In this document: positions 46,765 to 57,951 of the stretch, one piece after another
Numbering within the stretch: position 1 is the first letter of the stretch
Layout: each line of letters begins with the position of its first letter
NCBI GenBank assembly: GCA_023374045.1
Contig: CM041776.1
Span: forward strand, 471,499,375-471,563,374
DNA length: 64,000 bases
DNA from: Limonium bicolor
Taxonomy: Eukaryota > Streptophyta > Magnoliopsida > Caryophyllales > Plumbaginaceae
Reading direction: 5' to 3'
The notes under the pieces: model-generated
Databases searched by the model: none
Seen by the model: the letters and a program-made list of their open reading frames with translations, nothing else
Told to the model about the DNA's origin: nothing
Position numbers and translations under genes: made by a program

Positions 46765-47050
46765 CATTCGAGCATCATCAACATCATTAGCATCATCAAC
46801 ATCATCAGCATCATCAACATCATCAGCATCATCAACATCATCAGCATTATCATCAGCATCAGCATCATTAGCATACTGAGCATTTCAGCATTCTTGCATT
46901 TGCATACCATCCAGTCTTCACGTCTTAGGTGGTCAACGCCTTAGAATCGCTTGACATTGTTTCACTTTCGTCACCTAGGTAGTCAGCGCCTTAGAACAGC
47001 TCGACAATGTTTTGTGGCTTAGGTAGTCAGCGCCTCCGAATAGCTGGACG
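46765..47050. repeat. CATCATCAA microsatellite and GTCAGCGCCTTAGAA repeats of B2
   Basis: 46765-46885 CATCATCAACATCATCAG run; 46925-47050 three copies of the block containing GTCAGCGCCTTAGAA, GCTCGACA and GTAGTCAGCG. Counterparts in B1 are at 21295-21710. Confidence 0.75.
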
Positions 47051-47156
47051 CAGTCAACCCGGTTTCGCACAACATGGAGGATTCTGTGGAGTCCAAAATT
47101 TTGGGGCGTCACTCAAGCATCAACCAGACTTTTCACATCCATTACAAAGTCCAGTT

Positions 47157-47170
47157 GATGGGGGGCAATC
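47157..47170 (+). other. Polypurine tract of B2
   Basis: GATGGGGGGCAATC directly before the second LTR (TGTTATACCC). Confidence 0.75.
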
Positions 47171-48836
47171 TGTTATACCCAAAATTTTGACCCCCCTGGT
47201 TAGGGTCTACAAGGTTTTGGTGTTGTGAGGGACATTTAATCGAGTAATATGGGATTCCGGCTCGATCGGCGCATTCTAGGGCATGAGAAGCAGTTTCATC
47301 ATTGTCAGGGGCGTTTTCGTAATTTTTAAGGCTCCTGAGACCTCCTATAGGCTTTCTTTCTCCTCCGAAAGATGCCCAAATCAGCTTGAAATGCTTTGAT
47401 ATTTTAACCCATGATGGAGGATGGCATTTTAAGCATAATGGCGTTGGAATTTTGATTTTTCGAATTTCCAATAATTTTCTAGCAATTTCTGACTGAATCG
47501 GACAAGAAATTCAATTTAAAAATATTCCAACATTTAAAAAATTCGGTTCCACCTCAGAAAATTCGTAATATCCATCCTTGACATGTGGTTAAAATTTCAC
47601 AGCAAAATTCCTTTGAAAGTCTTTTAATTAAAATACCAAAAAATCTTACTTTTACTAGATTTTCTTTATCTTTAAGAAAGTCTATATAAGAGGATAGGTT
47701 TTTGGATAAAATCAGAATCTCATATGCTCAAGAATCCTAGGGAATTAGAAAGCACAGCCCTCTCTCTCTCTCACGTTTTCCAACACCCGGCCACCCGAAT
47801 CATACCGAAAATTCCCCGAAATCACCATCTAAACTCGTTTTCCAATCCCTGAAGCACTAATAATCATCAAAACCCCACAAAAATACCTCCAAAACGCGAA
47901 GAAAAGCAAGAACAACCAACAACCAGAAGCTTGGTTCGAAAACCTTTCGGGTCTGCCATCAACGGAGCACTCGACGAATCCCGGTGTGAAGAATCGTTGT
48001 GAATCCGAAGGTAAAACAGGTAGAAACTCCACTTCCCTAATTCTCTATGGTATTATCTGTCTAGCCTCAAAATTTGGGTTCAAACTAACCTTTTTACGCT
48101 TCTGTATTGCTGTTTGTTTAAGCTTCTGTCCAATAACTTGTTTACCAAGTTTCGTGCCTAATTCAAATTCAAATTGAGAACTTTCAATCACTAACGCCTT
48201 GTACATCTTTCAGGCTACACACCCATAAAATTTGAGCTCAAAACAACCTCGGGAACCCTCGGAAAACCCCTGTCCGTGGGTGGTCCGTGACCTCAGACCT
48301 ATGGTCCGGGACCACGGACGGGCTGTCCGTGGCCACGGACACCCACGCACGGCGGCGGGATTTTAAAAATTCAAAATTTAGGTTTTTATTATGATGTCCG
48401 GGCCCACGGACAGCCTGTTCGTGGCCCCGGACGTTGCAAATTTTTGTTTTCCTTTAATTTCGACTCTTCTGTATATTTAGGTTAACTGGCGTCCGTGGTC
48501 TCGGACAAGGGGTCCGTGGCTACAGACGTAAGCAAAATTTGACTTAATTCTGCCTCCGAAACCCTAGTTTAGGTAGCTTTAATTTCACTTTAATTTTCTG
48601 TCAAAAAATGCTAAAAACACAAAAAAACAGAAGCTCGCGCACTTAGGTTAAAACGACTCGTAATAAGCCGTAAGTAAACTAAGTAGAGGAAAAACGACTT
48701 CTAGGGGTAATGAAAGTAATTGAACCCTAATTAAGTCGAATATCAAGCCCCCGAACCCGAACTCTCCTTTCCTAATTTGATCTAGGTAAAAATTAGGTGG
48801 CGAATCATAATAGGTTCCAGTGAGCTAGCTTAGGTT
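47171..48836 (+). mobile_element. Second LTR of B2, 3' end deleted
   Basis: Follows the first LTR to TTAGGTTTTTAA, then jumps to AACTTGTTTTAATTTTAAG, which in the first copy lies past the PBS (about 40304). About 150 bp are missing: the LTR end, PBS and first leader bases. The breakpoint has a 6-bp microhomology TTTTAA. Hairpin cluster about 48275-48530. Confidence 0.85.
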
Positions 48837-49513
48837 TTTAACTTGTTTTAATTTTAAGAAAGAGGGCTTAACTCGAAAATGTTTATTTAGGGCTTTATTA
48901 CATTGTTTGTTTACTTCTGTGCGCACTTTAATTTTCTGCACCCTTGCATCATATGAGAGCGAGGGTCCACGCAAGCCAATTTCACCCCGGGACCCGTTTG
49001 AGGGTCCCCTGTCAAGGACTCACACCTTTTAGGTGATGTGAATAAATGGGGGAAAAGAGGAGGGTGTCGTCTAACCACACCCCCTTAATACCTGGGCCTT
49101 ATCCCCAAGCATTTTCCTGGCAGTACCCTTACCTAGCCCATTGTTTGGTCAGTCAAAGACCCGACCGTAGACGCACACCTTCTGGTGATGTGAAAAAAAA
49201 GTGGGGAAGCCCAAAGAGGATAGCGTGCAAGCCCTATTCCTTTGTGGTGACCTGGGCCAGCGCCCCAAGCACCTCTCCGGATTGATCCATACCCATTAAT
49301 CAAGGTCGTCAGGTGAAGACATTTTGAATTTGTGTGGAACCTTGTTTGCTCTTGTGATTGGCCCAAGATTAGACTTAGAATGGATAGGGAATCACCCCAC
49401 AGTTGGCCCAACCCAGCTCGAAGCCCCAGTTGTTTGTGGCCCATAGGCAAAGTTGAGTGCTGATTGATACCCTATATGTATTTTCTTTTCTTGGTGAAAA
49501 CAGAAAGAGGTCC
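48837..49513 (+). other. Second copy of the B2 leader
   Basis: Near-identical to 40305-40978, without the PBS. No product recognised. Confidence 0.7.
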
Positions 49514-50671
49514 ATGGCCCACTGCTTCGAATTCAACAAGTCCTGTGACAAAACTATGAAAGATGTGTTCAGCTGGTCAAGGAAGGTCAATAAGTTGTCT
49601 ATCCTCCACACTCTGGCACATTTATCCTAGACACGATTGCACGAGGATTTCTTGAGAGCGGCTATTAATCATTGGGATCCGGTTGAACATCTTTTCAAGT
49701 TTGAAGATAACGAGCTAACTTTACTGCCTGAGGAATTTGACGCACTTCTAGGGGCCAATACCCTAGCTAGCCCAGTAGTACCGAACTTGACACCCTCACC
49801 ATTCGAGGCTCATTCCCATTTGCTTGGGCTAAGTCCGACCCAGTTGCTAGGAATGGTCGGGCCCGAGGGATTGCCGGTGGAAACCCTTTCAGACTTCATT
49901 ACCTCTGAGATCTCCCAGGAGCACAAGAGGAATTTTCTCGATCTCGCGTTGCTAGCAATCTACCTCTTCAGAACCCCGTACATGGCCATACACCGAAAAG
50001 TCTTCCCTTTGCTTCTACAGGTTCGGGCTGGTTTCGCTTTGGGACCATTGATAGTTGCACAAATTATTCAGAGTCTGGATTCATGGCCCAAGTCAAAGGA
50101 TACCCCCTACTTCTTCGATGGAAGCATTCATCTTCTGCAAGTTTGGCTTTTCGAGCGTCTCAAGTTGATTCCTGAGTACAACCAAACGTTCACGGTTCAG
50201 CACCTCCTTAGAAGACGCACCCCCGAGGAACCGGTTGACGGATGGCCAGCTTTCTTGAACTCTATTCAGCAGGGACATCAGATCCGATGGACAGTCTCGA
50301 CTTGGAAAATTGAAGGAGTTCGAATGTGTGGAGGTTATTATGGAGGGATCTCATTACCTGGTTTCGAGAATTTTCATGTCATTCATCCGTGGCGTTCCAG
50401 CCGTCAGATCGGGCGAGCCCAAAACCGTCCAAAGGGTTTGTTATATGAAGCGCCAAGGAAAGCATACGATCATGAGGCTCTTCATGCGATCATGATGGAT
50501 CGACTCGAAGGGGAAGTTCAAGTGGTGAAGCCCCTAGCACTTGAAGACTTGGAGCTCTTAGCAAGTTATCGGAAATGGCTATACGGCCGAAAGGAGGAGG
50601 TGGATGCGTTCAAACGAAGAAAGGAGGGGGTAGCCGAGCCAAGAGTTGTCAAGAGGAAGCTTGTGTTTTAG
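49514..50671 (+). pseudogene. Ogre ORF1-like (DUF7745-like) gene, second copy
   Basis: Same gene as 40979-42131. The ATG at 49514 starts MAHCFEFNKSCD; a TAG at about 49628 (a Gln codon in the other copy) interrupts it, after which 344 codons are open to 50671. The core HWDPVEHLFKFEDNELTLL is near the start of the open part. A hydrophobic stretch FLDLALLAIYLFRTPYMAI lies in the region that is frameshifted in the first copy. The C-terminus is basic (FKRRKEGVAEPRVVKRK). Each copy is open where the other is broken, so the inactivating changes arose independently. Confidence 0.65.
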
Positions 50672-50755
50672 ATACTCAATCCTAGGCATTTTCTGTTTTC
50701 TTAGAACTCTATGAATTGTTTTTCTTTTAATTTCGAAATGAATAAAGAGAATACC
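50672..50755 (+). other. Truncated end of B2
   Basis: Follows 42132-42215 of the first copy up to AGAGAATACCT, then switches abruptly to F antisense-gene sequence (ACAAGATTGGGG). This is a deletion junction; no LTR or TSD. Confidence 0.6.
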
Positions 50756-53327
50756 TACAAGATTGGGGACGAGAAAGTCAACTACTACGACACTCTGGAG
50801 ACGACACTCTGGAGGCGGCTGAGCAGCTTCTAGGGGATAGCCCTCCTCCTACAAAGCGTCCTAGACAAGAAGCCAAGGATGACCAAGCTGGTCATTTAAA
50901 GAAAAAGAAAAGGGTGGAATCCCCGGATCACGCTACGGCCGGATTGTCAGGTACTTGGCACGTGATCCCCGAGTCCGGGCATCGCGTCTTCCTTCCCCTC
51001 ACCCCTGGTTCGGGTCTGGACCTTGGTTCTCGCCTGGGGCGGGAGTCCGGTCATCCGACTCCTATTTGCGAGCAATTTCCTGATTTGACGGGTTACTTTT
51101 CTTCAGATCCTGCTCAAGAAAACACCCTGGAGGCCACAGACTTCCGTGCTGGTCCTTCGGCCGAACCAGGTTTGATTCTTGCAGTGCCCTTCCGCTTCCG
51201 GTTTTGTACATATCTGTGTCTTTCGATAATGTAATCACATTTGTTTTTGTCACTGCGGCAGTCTCTGTTCCTGTTAAACAAAGACTAAAGAAGAAAACTA
51301 CATCAAAGTCGAAGGCCTCACAGCCAGGGACATCAGGAGAAGGACAAACCTCTGGTGATCCTGAGGTCTCAGGATCATTTTCCATTGATGTTGCTGCGGC
51401 CATTGATGCGGCAAGGGATAGAGCAATGGAGTATCGTCAGGTGCTTGAGAATCCTGAGCTCCGGAGTAAGCAGAGAGAGGACTACATAGCTTCTTCTTCG
51501 TCTTCCCCTCCTCCTCCTGCTCAGGAGTCCTACACTGGACCCTCCCAAAAGGAAGGGTGGTTCTACCATTGCGGGCACCCTCTCCCCTTAATATCCTGCG
51601 ACTCTGCCAAGTATTCCTCCATCTAGAAGGAGGCAATAAAGAGATCTGGTCATCCAGACGGGATCTTTGCTCCTCCGGCAACCTTTACTGCTACCAAAAA
51701 AGGCTGCGGATCGGAGATGGGGGGGCAGATGCCATCATGCGGCATTCCCTCCCAATAAATGATGTGTTTGAAATGATGTGGGGGGGCATCTTTCAGGTTG
51801 GCATGTGTATCTCTTTTGTGTTTCTCTTCTGTTTTGGTTTGGTTTTTCCTTAATTCTGTGAATTGTGTAGTTTTTAGGTGATGTCCATGGCTCAAAGTGC
51901 TGAGGTTCACTTCGGCAATCTCCAATCCAAGCTTCGCTATGAGGAAAGCCGAGCCAATAATGTTGAAGAGGAACTGAAGCTGTCCCGCTCCTCTCATGAT
52001 ACTTACATTGATCAAGTTGAGTATGAGATTGACCGTAAGGCAAAGGAGAGAACTGAGGCAATAAACAAAGACCTGCAGTTGTCCCGGCGAGAATGCGAGC
52101 ATCAGCGTGATGAGTATGAGTTGCAGCTGAAGAAACTCCGAGAAGAAAACTTTTCTCTAAAAGGCCGGATTGTGGAAGCTGACAACACTTTGATAGAGGT
52201 ATGAAATCATCTCTTCTTTTTTGAGAAAGATAAGCCGACTCGGTCCTTCTCTGACCTAGACATTCTGCTGGATCAGGTGCGCTCTATGCACCGGAACGAA
52301 GTGAACTCTCTTCAGGCTGACAAGGCCTTTTTCTATCAAGAGAGGGACTCTTTCAAGCAGGAGGCTGAAATGCTTGAGCTGGAGAAGCAAACTCTTCAGC
52401 GGGAGAATGAGGCCCTTGTGAAGGAAAAAGAAAAGCTCATGCAGGAGCTTGATCGCCTGTCGGAGGAAAAGGCCGCACTGGAAGAGCAGTCAAGGTCCTC
52501 CTTTGATCAAGAGAAGCAGTCTCTGTTCCGAGATTGCTCTCTTTTGGAAGAGGAGAAGAAAACCCTTGCTGCGGATAAGGCTGCCTTGATAGGAGAGAGA
52601 ACCAGGCTGGAGGAGAGAGTAAAAGAGCTGGAGGAAGCCAAGTCTCGTTCTCAAGCCGAGAATACTGAGCCATCGGGCCATGGTAAACTTTCAGATCTTC
52701 GACTTTTGTTTCTTCTTTTGTCCCTTCTTCTTCTTACTCTTATTTTTTGCGTTCCATCTAGGCTTGAGTTCTGCGAACCTACTGAAGCACGTCAATCAGT
52801 TGAATGGTCGGGTAGTCCGTGCTAAGGAGGAGCTGTCATTTGCCAATTCTGAACGTGATAAGTATCGAGCCCAAGTCCTGACCCTTGAATCTCAAGTGGC
52901 CAGGCTCAAGTCATTTTCCCGGCAATCCCAGGAGGAGATACAGAAGCAAGGCACCATTAATGCCCATCTAAAGGAGTCCTTTGCTTCTCAGTGCCGCCGG
53001 ATAGTCGATATTTGCCAGCAGATTGTCTCGGATCACTCTCTTGAGAAATGAGAGTTACTGGATGATGATCTGTACAACAAGCTGGAATTCAAGGCTGTTG
53101 CCCAAAAGTCCAACTTCTTCTTGGAGCTCGAGAGGTTCTGCCGCAGTCCTGGAGAGACATGCTTTGGCGCCGGCGAGGCCTCATTCCTTCCAGGTGGAAG
53201 CAATATCCTGCCATCTGTCGGAGGGATGCAGCGTCTTTCTAAGAGGTCCAAGTCTTCTGAGAGTGTGGCTGGTAGCGGCGATAGATTATTAGCTGCTGAA
53301 AAAGAAGCTGTAGAAAAAGTAGAATAG
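50756..53327 (+). pseudogene. Remaining exons of the antisense gene of F, coiled-coil protein
   Basis: Plausible exons: about 50756-51169 (ends before GTTTGATT), 51262 to about 51795 with uncertain frame, 51878-52198, 52277-52682 and 52762-53327, each bounded by GT and AG. Exons from 51878 encode a long Glu/Lys/Leu-rich coiled coil (LEEEKKTLAADKAALIGERT and similar). The exon from 52762 has a TGA at 53049-53051 and then stays open in the same frame to 53327 (FLELERFCRSPGETCFGAGE, Ser-rich tail). Long coiled-coil C-termini are known in Tat antisense proteins. Function unknown. A likely poly(A) region follows near 53440. Confidence 0.6.
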
Positions 53328-53694
53328 AAGTTTTTCTTCTCTTTTTTTTGAGGAGTTTTTGTTTCGGCATGTATTTTTTGTGTTTGCCGAATCTTTTGTA
53401 ATGATCATATCTTGTAACTGTGTTTACCCTACACTTTAGGAGAAATATAAGCTGTATCTTTGACCATCTTTACTTATTTGTCTACCGGAGTACCTTTTTT
53501 TAGCCAAGTTTTCTATTGCCGCGATGTTCTCTTTTTTTTTTCTAACAGTGCATGTATGTTTATCTTATGCAAGTTATGTCAGTTTTAGTATTCATTTTTA
53601 TAACATAAGGGGCTTGCGGCTTTGGACTTTTGATCCGGCCGGACCCTTCTCTATCAAAGTATGGCCATCTATGGTTTTTAGCCGATTTTTTAGG
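53328..53694 (+). other. 3' untranslated region of the antisense gene
   Basis: T-rich sequence with no reading frame recognised, leading into the 42-bp array. Confidence 0.35.
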
Positions 53695-54475
53695 ATATGG
53701 AGTATGGGAGCCTGCGGCCTGTTGGCCGATGCCTATTTTCAAGGCATGATAGCTTGCGGCTCGTTGGCCGGTGCTTACTTTTTCTTTCAAGGCATGACAG
53801 CCTGCGGCTCGTTGGCCGGATGTTTCTTTTCAAGGCATGATAGCCTGTGGCTCGTTGGCCGGTGCTTACATTCAAGGCATGATAGCCTGCGGCTCGTTGG
53901 CCGGTGCTTACTTTAAATGCATGATAGCCTGCGGCTCGTTGGCCGGTGCTTACTTTTTCTTTCAAGGCATGATAGCCGGCGGCTCGTTGGTCGGTGCTTA
54001 CTTTCAAGGCATGATAGCCTGCGGCTCGTTGGCCGGTGCTTACTTTCAAGGCATGATAGCCTGCGGCTCGTTGGCCGGTGCTTACTTTCAAGGCATGATA
54101 GCCTGCGGCTCGTTGGCCGGATGTTTCTTTTCAAGGCATGATAGCCTGCGGCTCGTTGGCCGGTGCTTACTTTCAAGCATGATAGCCTGCGGCTCGTTGG
54201 CCGGATGTTTCTTTTCAAGGCATGATAGCCTGCGGCTTGTTGGCCGGTGCTTACTTTCAAGGCATGATAGCCTACGGCTCGTTGGCCGGTGCTTACTTTC
54301 AAGGCATGATAGTCTGCGGCTCGTTGGCCGGTGCTTACTTTCAAGGCATGATAGCCTGCGGCTCGTTGGCCGGATGTTTCTTTTCAAGGCATGATAGCCT
54401 GCGGCTCGTTGGCCGGATGTTTCTTTCAAGGCATGATAGCCTGCGGCTCGTTGGCCGGTGCTTTCTTTTGCTTCT
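53695..54475. repeat. 42-bp tandem array, about 18 units
   Basis: Unit core GGCATGATAGCCTGCGGCTC then GTTGGCCGGTGCTTACTTTCAA (type a) or a variant ending GGATGTTTCTTTTCAA (type b). I count about 18 copies, with a and b interspersed. Because 42 is divisible by three and the unit has no stop in several frames, long open frames appear on both strands; they are not evidence of a gene. The array lies between the 3' end of the antisense gene and the 3' end of F pol. Confidence 0.9.
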
Positions 54476-54517
54476 CTTCCCAAAAAATAATACCTTTTTA
54501 TTGACGAATCACAAATT

Positions 54518-55863
54518 TTACACATAGAACTTTTTTAGACATTCTCCATGCCAAGAATGCGGCAATTCGTATCCTTCACCATTTTTCAGGCGGTATGAAG
54601 CTCGTCCTTTCTTCTGGTGTATGATGTATGGTCCTTCCCATTGGGGTTCCAGCTTCTTAGGCTGCTTAACTTCTCGGAGGACTAATTCTCCTGGGGCGAA
54701 ACTTCGTTCCTTTATCCTTTGGTTGAAATATCGCTCTACCTTGGATTTATCTTTCGCCATCCTTACTGCGGCGGCCATCCTAGTTTCTTCGAGAAGGTCT
54801 AGGTGGTTTTGTACTCCCTGATTGTTGACCTCTTCATCATATGATTCCCACCTTATGGATGGCACCACAATTTCCGCCGGAATGACGGCTTCCAAACTAT
54901 ATGTTAGTCTGTAAGGTGTCTCTCCCGTCGGTCCCCCTTTCCGTCGTTTGTACGACTAGAGGACCTGGGGTAACAATTCTGCCCATTTTCCTTTTTTCTC
55001 ATCGAGTTTCTTCTTTATTGCCTTTACTATCTGCCCATTCACATTCTCGACCTGCCCATTTGCCTGAGGGTGAGCCACTGATGCAAATCTTAAGTCGATC
55101 TTCCATTCTTCACAGAATTCCCGGAAGCTCTCGCAATTGAACTGTGTTCCATTATCAGTTATTATTGCTTTTGGTATGCCAAACCTACATACCACATATT
55201 TCCAGATGAATTCTTGTGACATCCTAGCCGTGATGGAGATAGTGGGTATTGCCTCGACCCATTTTGTGAAGTAGTTGATGGCAACGTACATGAATTTGAA
55301 CCTCCCTGGTGAAGCCTCTGGGAATGGCCCCACAATGTCCAATCCCCACATAAAGGGAATTGGGCAGAAAATGGATTTTTGCTCCGCCAGAGGAGTATGT
55401 ATCTTGTTTCCATGCTCTTGACACTTGCGACATTTTCGTATATACTCTTTGCAATGCTCCATCATTTTCGGCCAAAAGTATCCGAGTCTCAAGATTTTGT
55501 GGGTTGTGGTTCTTTCTCCCTGGTGATTTCCACAGAGCCCATCATGTATCTCTCTTATTAATTCTGCTCCTTCAGTTATGGTAACACACTTCAGTGCTGG
55601 TCTTGCGAAAGATCTCTTATACAGCTGGTTATCCTCAATAAAAAATGATGCGGCCCGCCTTTTTATTATCCTGGCTTCCTTTTCTCCTTCCGGCAATTTT
55701 CCTTGCCGTATGTAATCTATGATTGGAGTCATCCAGGATTCTTCTTTGTCACTTGACTCTACTGCAAACACCTGAGTTCCTTCTATACTTGGTGAAGTTC
55801 TGATTTCTAGCCATATCTCATTGGGTACCCTTTCGGCCATACTTGCCAATTTTGCTAGGGCGT
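54518..55863 (-). pseudogene. pol: Integrase of F pol (Ty3/gypsy, Tat type)
   Basis: Continues pol after the E2 insertion. Residual RNase H end NALAKLAS, then a HHCC zinc-binding region (EIHDGLCGNHQG ... CRKCQ), the DDE core (GLDIVGPFPEA, ITDNGTQF, GQVENVNG) and a C-terminal part with WEGPYIIHQKKGRASYRL. A TAG at 54956-54958 replaces an expected Trp in the LLPQVLW motif; the frame then continues to a stop at 54518. Integrase would insert element cDNA into the genome. Residues D, D and E of the catalytic triad are all visible. Confidence 0.9.
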
Positions 55864-57819
55864 TGATAAGTGTCCAAATGATCATGATTTATAGGTGTAT
55901 TTCATATATTATATTAACACTTTTCTTGCTCATTTCTCCACTTCGGTTAGTTTTCCTCTAGTTTATGTTTTATTATTATCTCACAAATTTATTGGTTAAA
56001 CATGAGGAAAACCAAGCTGGGAGTAAAGTAGACGAAGAGACGAACGCATAGACGCAAACGGCTCAGAAAACGGAGTCCAAACGAAGAATCTAGAGCCGGT
56101 CAAAGTTTGAAGAAAATAAGTCACAACCACATGTGTGACCGCTTGGTTTCAGGCGGACGCCAAGGCGGACGTGAGACAGAGGCAACGTCCGCCTAAAACA
56201 AAGCGGACGCGAGTGAGTTTGTTGGGCGGACGTGTGTGATGGAGTTAGGCGGACGCAGCATGGGACACCACGCGGACAAAACTTACAACCGCGTGATACA
56301 AGGCGGACGCTTAGGCGGTTCTCCCTTGTGTTCGCGTCTATCTAAGCGGACAACAAGTGGACGCGTGTAAATGTCCAGATAATTCACGCGACAGTTTGCT
56401 TCTTCGCCGACTCTCTGCAACTTGCTTCCGCCATATCCATCTACTCTGCACGCGTTCTGTCCCCTGCAATAAATGAGCAATCAATATGCAAATCCTTTCA
56501 CGCGTTCAGCCGCCCCAATCCTCTCCTAAATTTCCTCACGCGGTGTTCCTTGGTTCCCTCTGTCTGTTTCCTCTTCTTTTCTTCTATAAACCCACGTCCT
56601 TCTGCTCAAATAAAATCATCCCTTCCTCATAATCCAAAGCTCTCCATCAGACTACGATCCATTCCATCCTCTTATCTCCCACTTCTCCATTTTATTTTCA
56701 TTCTTCACTCCACCACGAAGCAGAAGACGATAAGAAGAAGAGAAGAAAAGGGAGCTGGAGCAGAAGAGAATTGCAGTCTAGTCTCCGCCGGCAGTCTCCA
56801 AATTAACGGCTAACTCTGCTTTCTTTTTATTACTGTTAATGTCTGAGTGATTTTACTCGTATCCTAGGATGGGGTTTGACCCTAAATAATTCAGACTTAT
56901 TATTATACCAAGTTTGCTTATAAATATTTGTTTGTCTCTCTAAATTATTAAATGCTTAAGAACTGATCATTTTTATGCATTTACGGTTTCTCTTATTTCA
57001 ATGATTTTGTAAATCTGAGAATAGACCACAAAGAAAGACAAACGTTAGATATATCTCCTTGATTAGCAGATAAAAATCCATCGCTGTTATTAAAAGAATT
57101 CTTGCTTAAAGCTAATTAATGATTTTAGACTTTTTCTGATTGTAAAAAGTCTTTTGAATTAATTAAGAGTTGTCCTTATCTATGATTTAGGAGGGCCACA
57201 AGATAAATTCATAAACAGACAAATAGAGCAAATTAGGATTTTAATTAATGTTTGTACTTAAATAAATATCTATTACCTGTCTCATTTATTAAACTTGTTT
57301 TAATTCCTTTCAGCAAATATTGTTAAATGCTTTAGCGTGACAAACTACTGCATTTTTATGGTAACTATCAACATATGATTTTGAGATAGTCAAAGTACCA
57401 CAAAGGAATAAACCTTGGAATTTACACTCCGGATTGAGCAGGAAAATACTGAGGCTATTACTAAGAGTTCGTAACTGACAATTATTAACTCTAATAGACA
57501 ATAAATATTTGAGATATGGTTATATATCTGTTTAAGTTATTTAGGCAATTCCCCCGCTATCCTAGGATACCTTTTTCCATCCATTTACTTTATTTTACTG
57601 TATTTATTATTTCTGTACTGATCCTAAAAATCAAGCTTGCCTCCGGCTAAACCCCAATTTACATTTTATGCATTTTTATTTGTCTTTTTGTACATTTACT
57701 AAACTGGATAATTAATTAGATAATTGCGAAGTCTCTGTGGATACGACCTTGTTGTACTACAAAGATTGGGTTCACTGCCCATAGTTAGCAAGATAGTTTA
57801 ACTACTATTTTGCCCAACA
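55864..57819 (+). mobile_element. 5' LTR of E2, 1956 bp
   Basis: TGATAAGTGTCC ... CCCAACA. TATA box CTATAAA at 56584-56590. GGCGGACG cluster 56125-56360 lies just upstream of it. Confidence 0.95.
56125..56360. repeat. GGCGGACG repeat cluster of the E2 5' LTR
   Basis: About ten copies of GGCGGACG, GCGGAC or the reverse GTCCGCC within 235 bp. A matching cluster is at 60385-60615 in the 3' LTR, with several substitutions between them. Confidence 0.8.
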
Positions 57820-57825
57820 AGTTTT

Positions 57826-57843
57826 TGGCGCCGTTGCCGGGGA
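57826..57843 (+). other. Primer-binding site of E2, tRNA-Asp type
   Basis: TGGCGCCGTTGCCGGGGA, six bases after the LTR end. Confidence 0.9.
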
Positions 57844-57951
57844 CTTCGGTCCAACTATCTGGTTTATTATCTGTTTAGTTTTTCTTTTATTTCTGTTATT
57901 TGCTTTTTTTTGTATAAATTTTTATTTCTTTTTTTAAGGTACTTAACTCTG

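Larger units (their letters stand above)
38481..50755 (+). mobile_element. B2: LTR-internal-LTR-partial internal structure of family B
   Basis: LTR 38481-40267, full internal region 40268-47170, second LTR 47171 to about 48836 lacking its last about 110 bp, then a second internal region up to about 50755, where it stops mid-sequence against the F antisense gene. No matching TSD: left flank GTCCC, right flank ACAAG. The arrangement fits recombination between tandem copies plus a deletion at the right end. It shares LTR, PBS, leader, tandem arrays, palindromes and PPT with B1 but carries other reading frames. No pol. Confidence 0.85.

Noticed and set aside
46665..46910. Minus-strand frame encoding a run of Met-Leu-Met
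   Set aside because: Produced by the CATCATCAA microsatellite.
51298..51681. Minus-strand frames opposite the antisense gene exons
   Set aside because: They have no recognisable product and lie opposite better-supported plus-strand exons with splice sites.
53695..54475. Possible CRISPR-like array
   Set aside because: Contiguous tandem repeat without unique spacers, in a plant retrotransposon, with no cas genes.
53690..54525. Long open frames on both strands over the 42-bp array
   Set aside because: Unit length is divisible by three and stop-free in several frames, so the frames are a property of the repeat.
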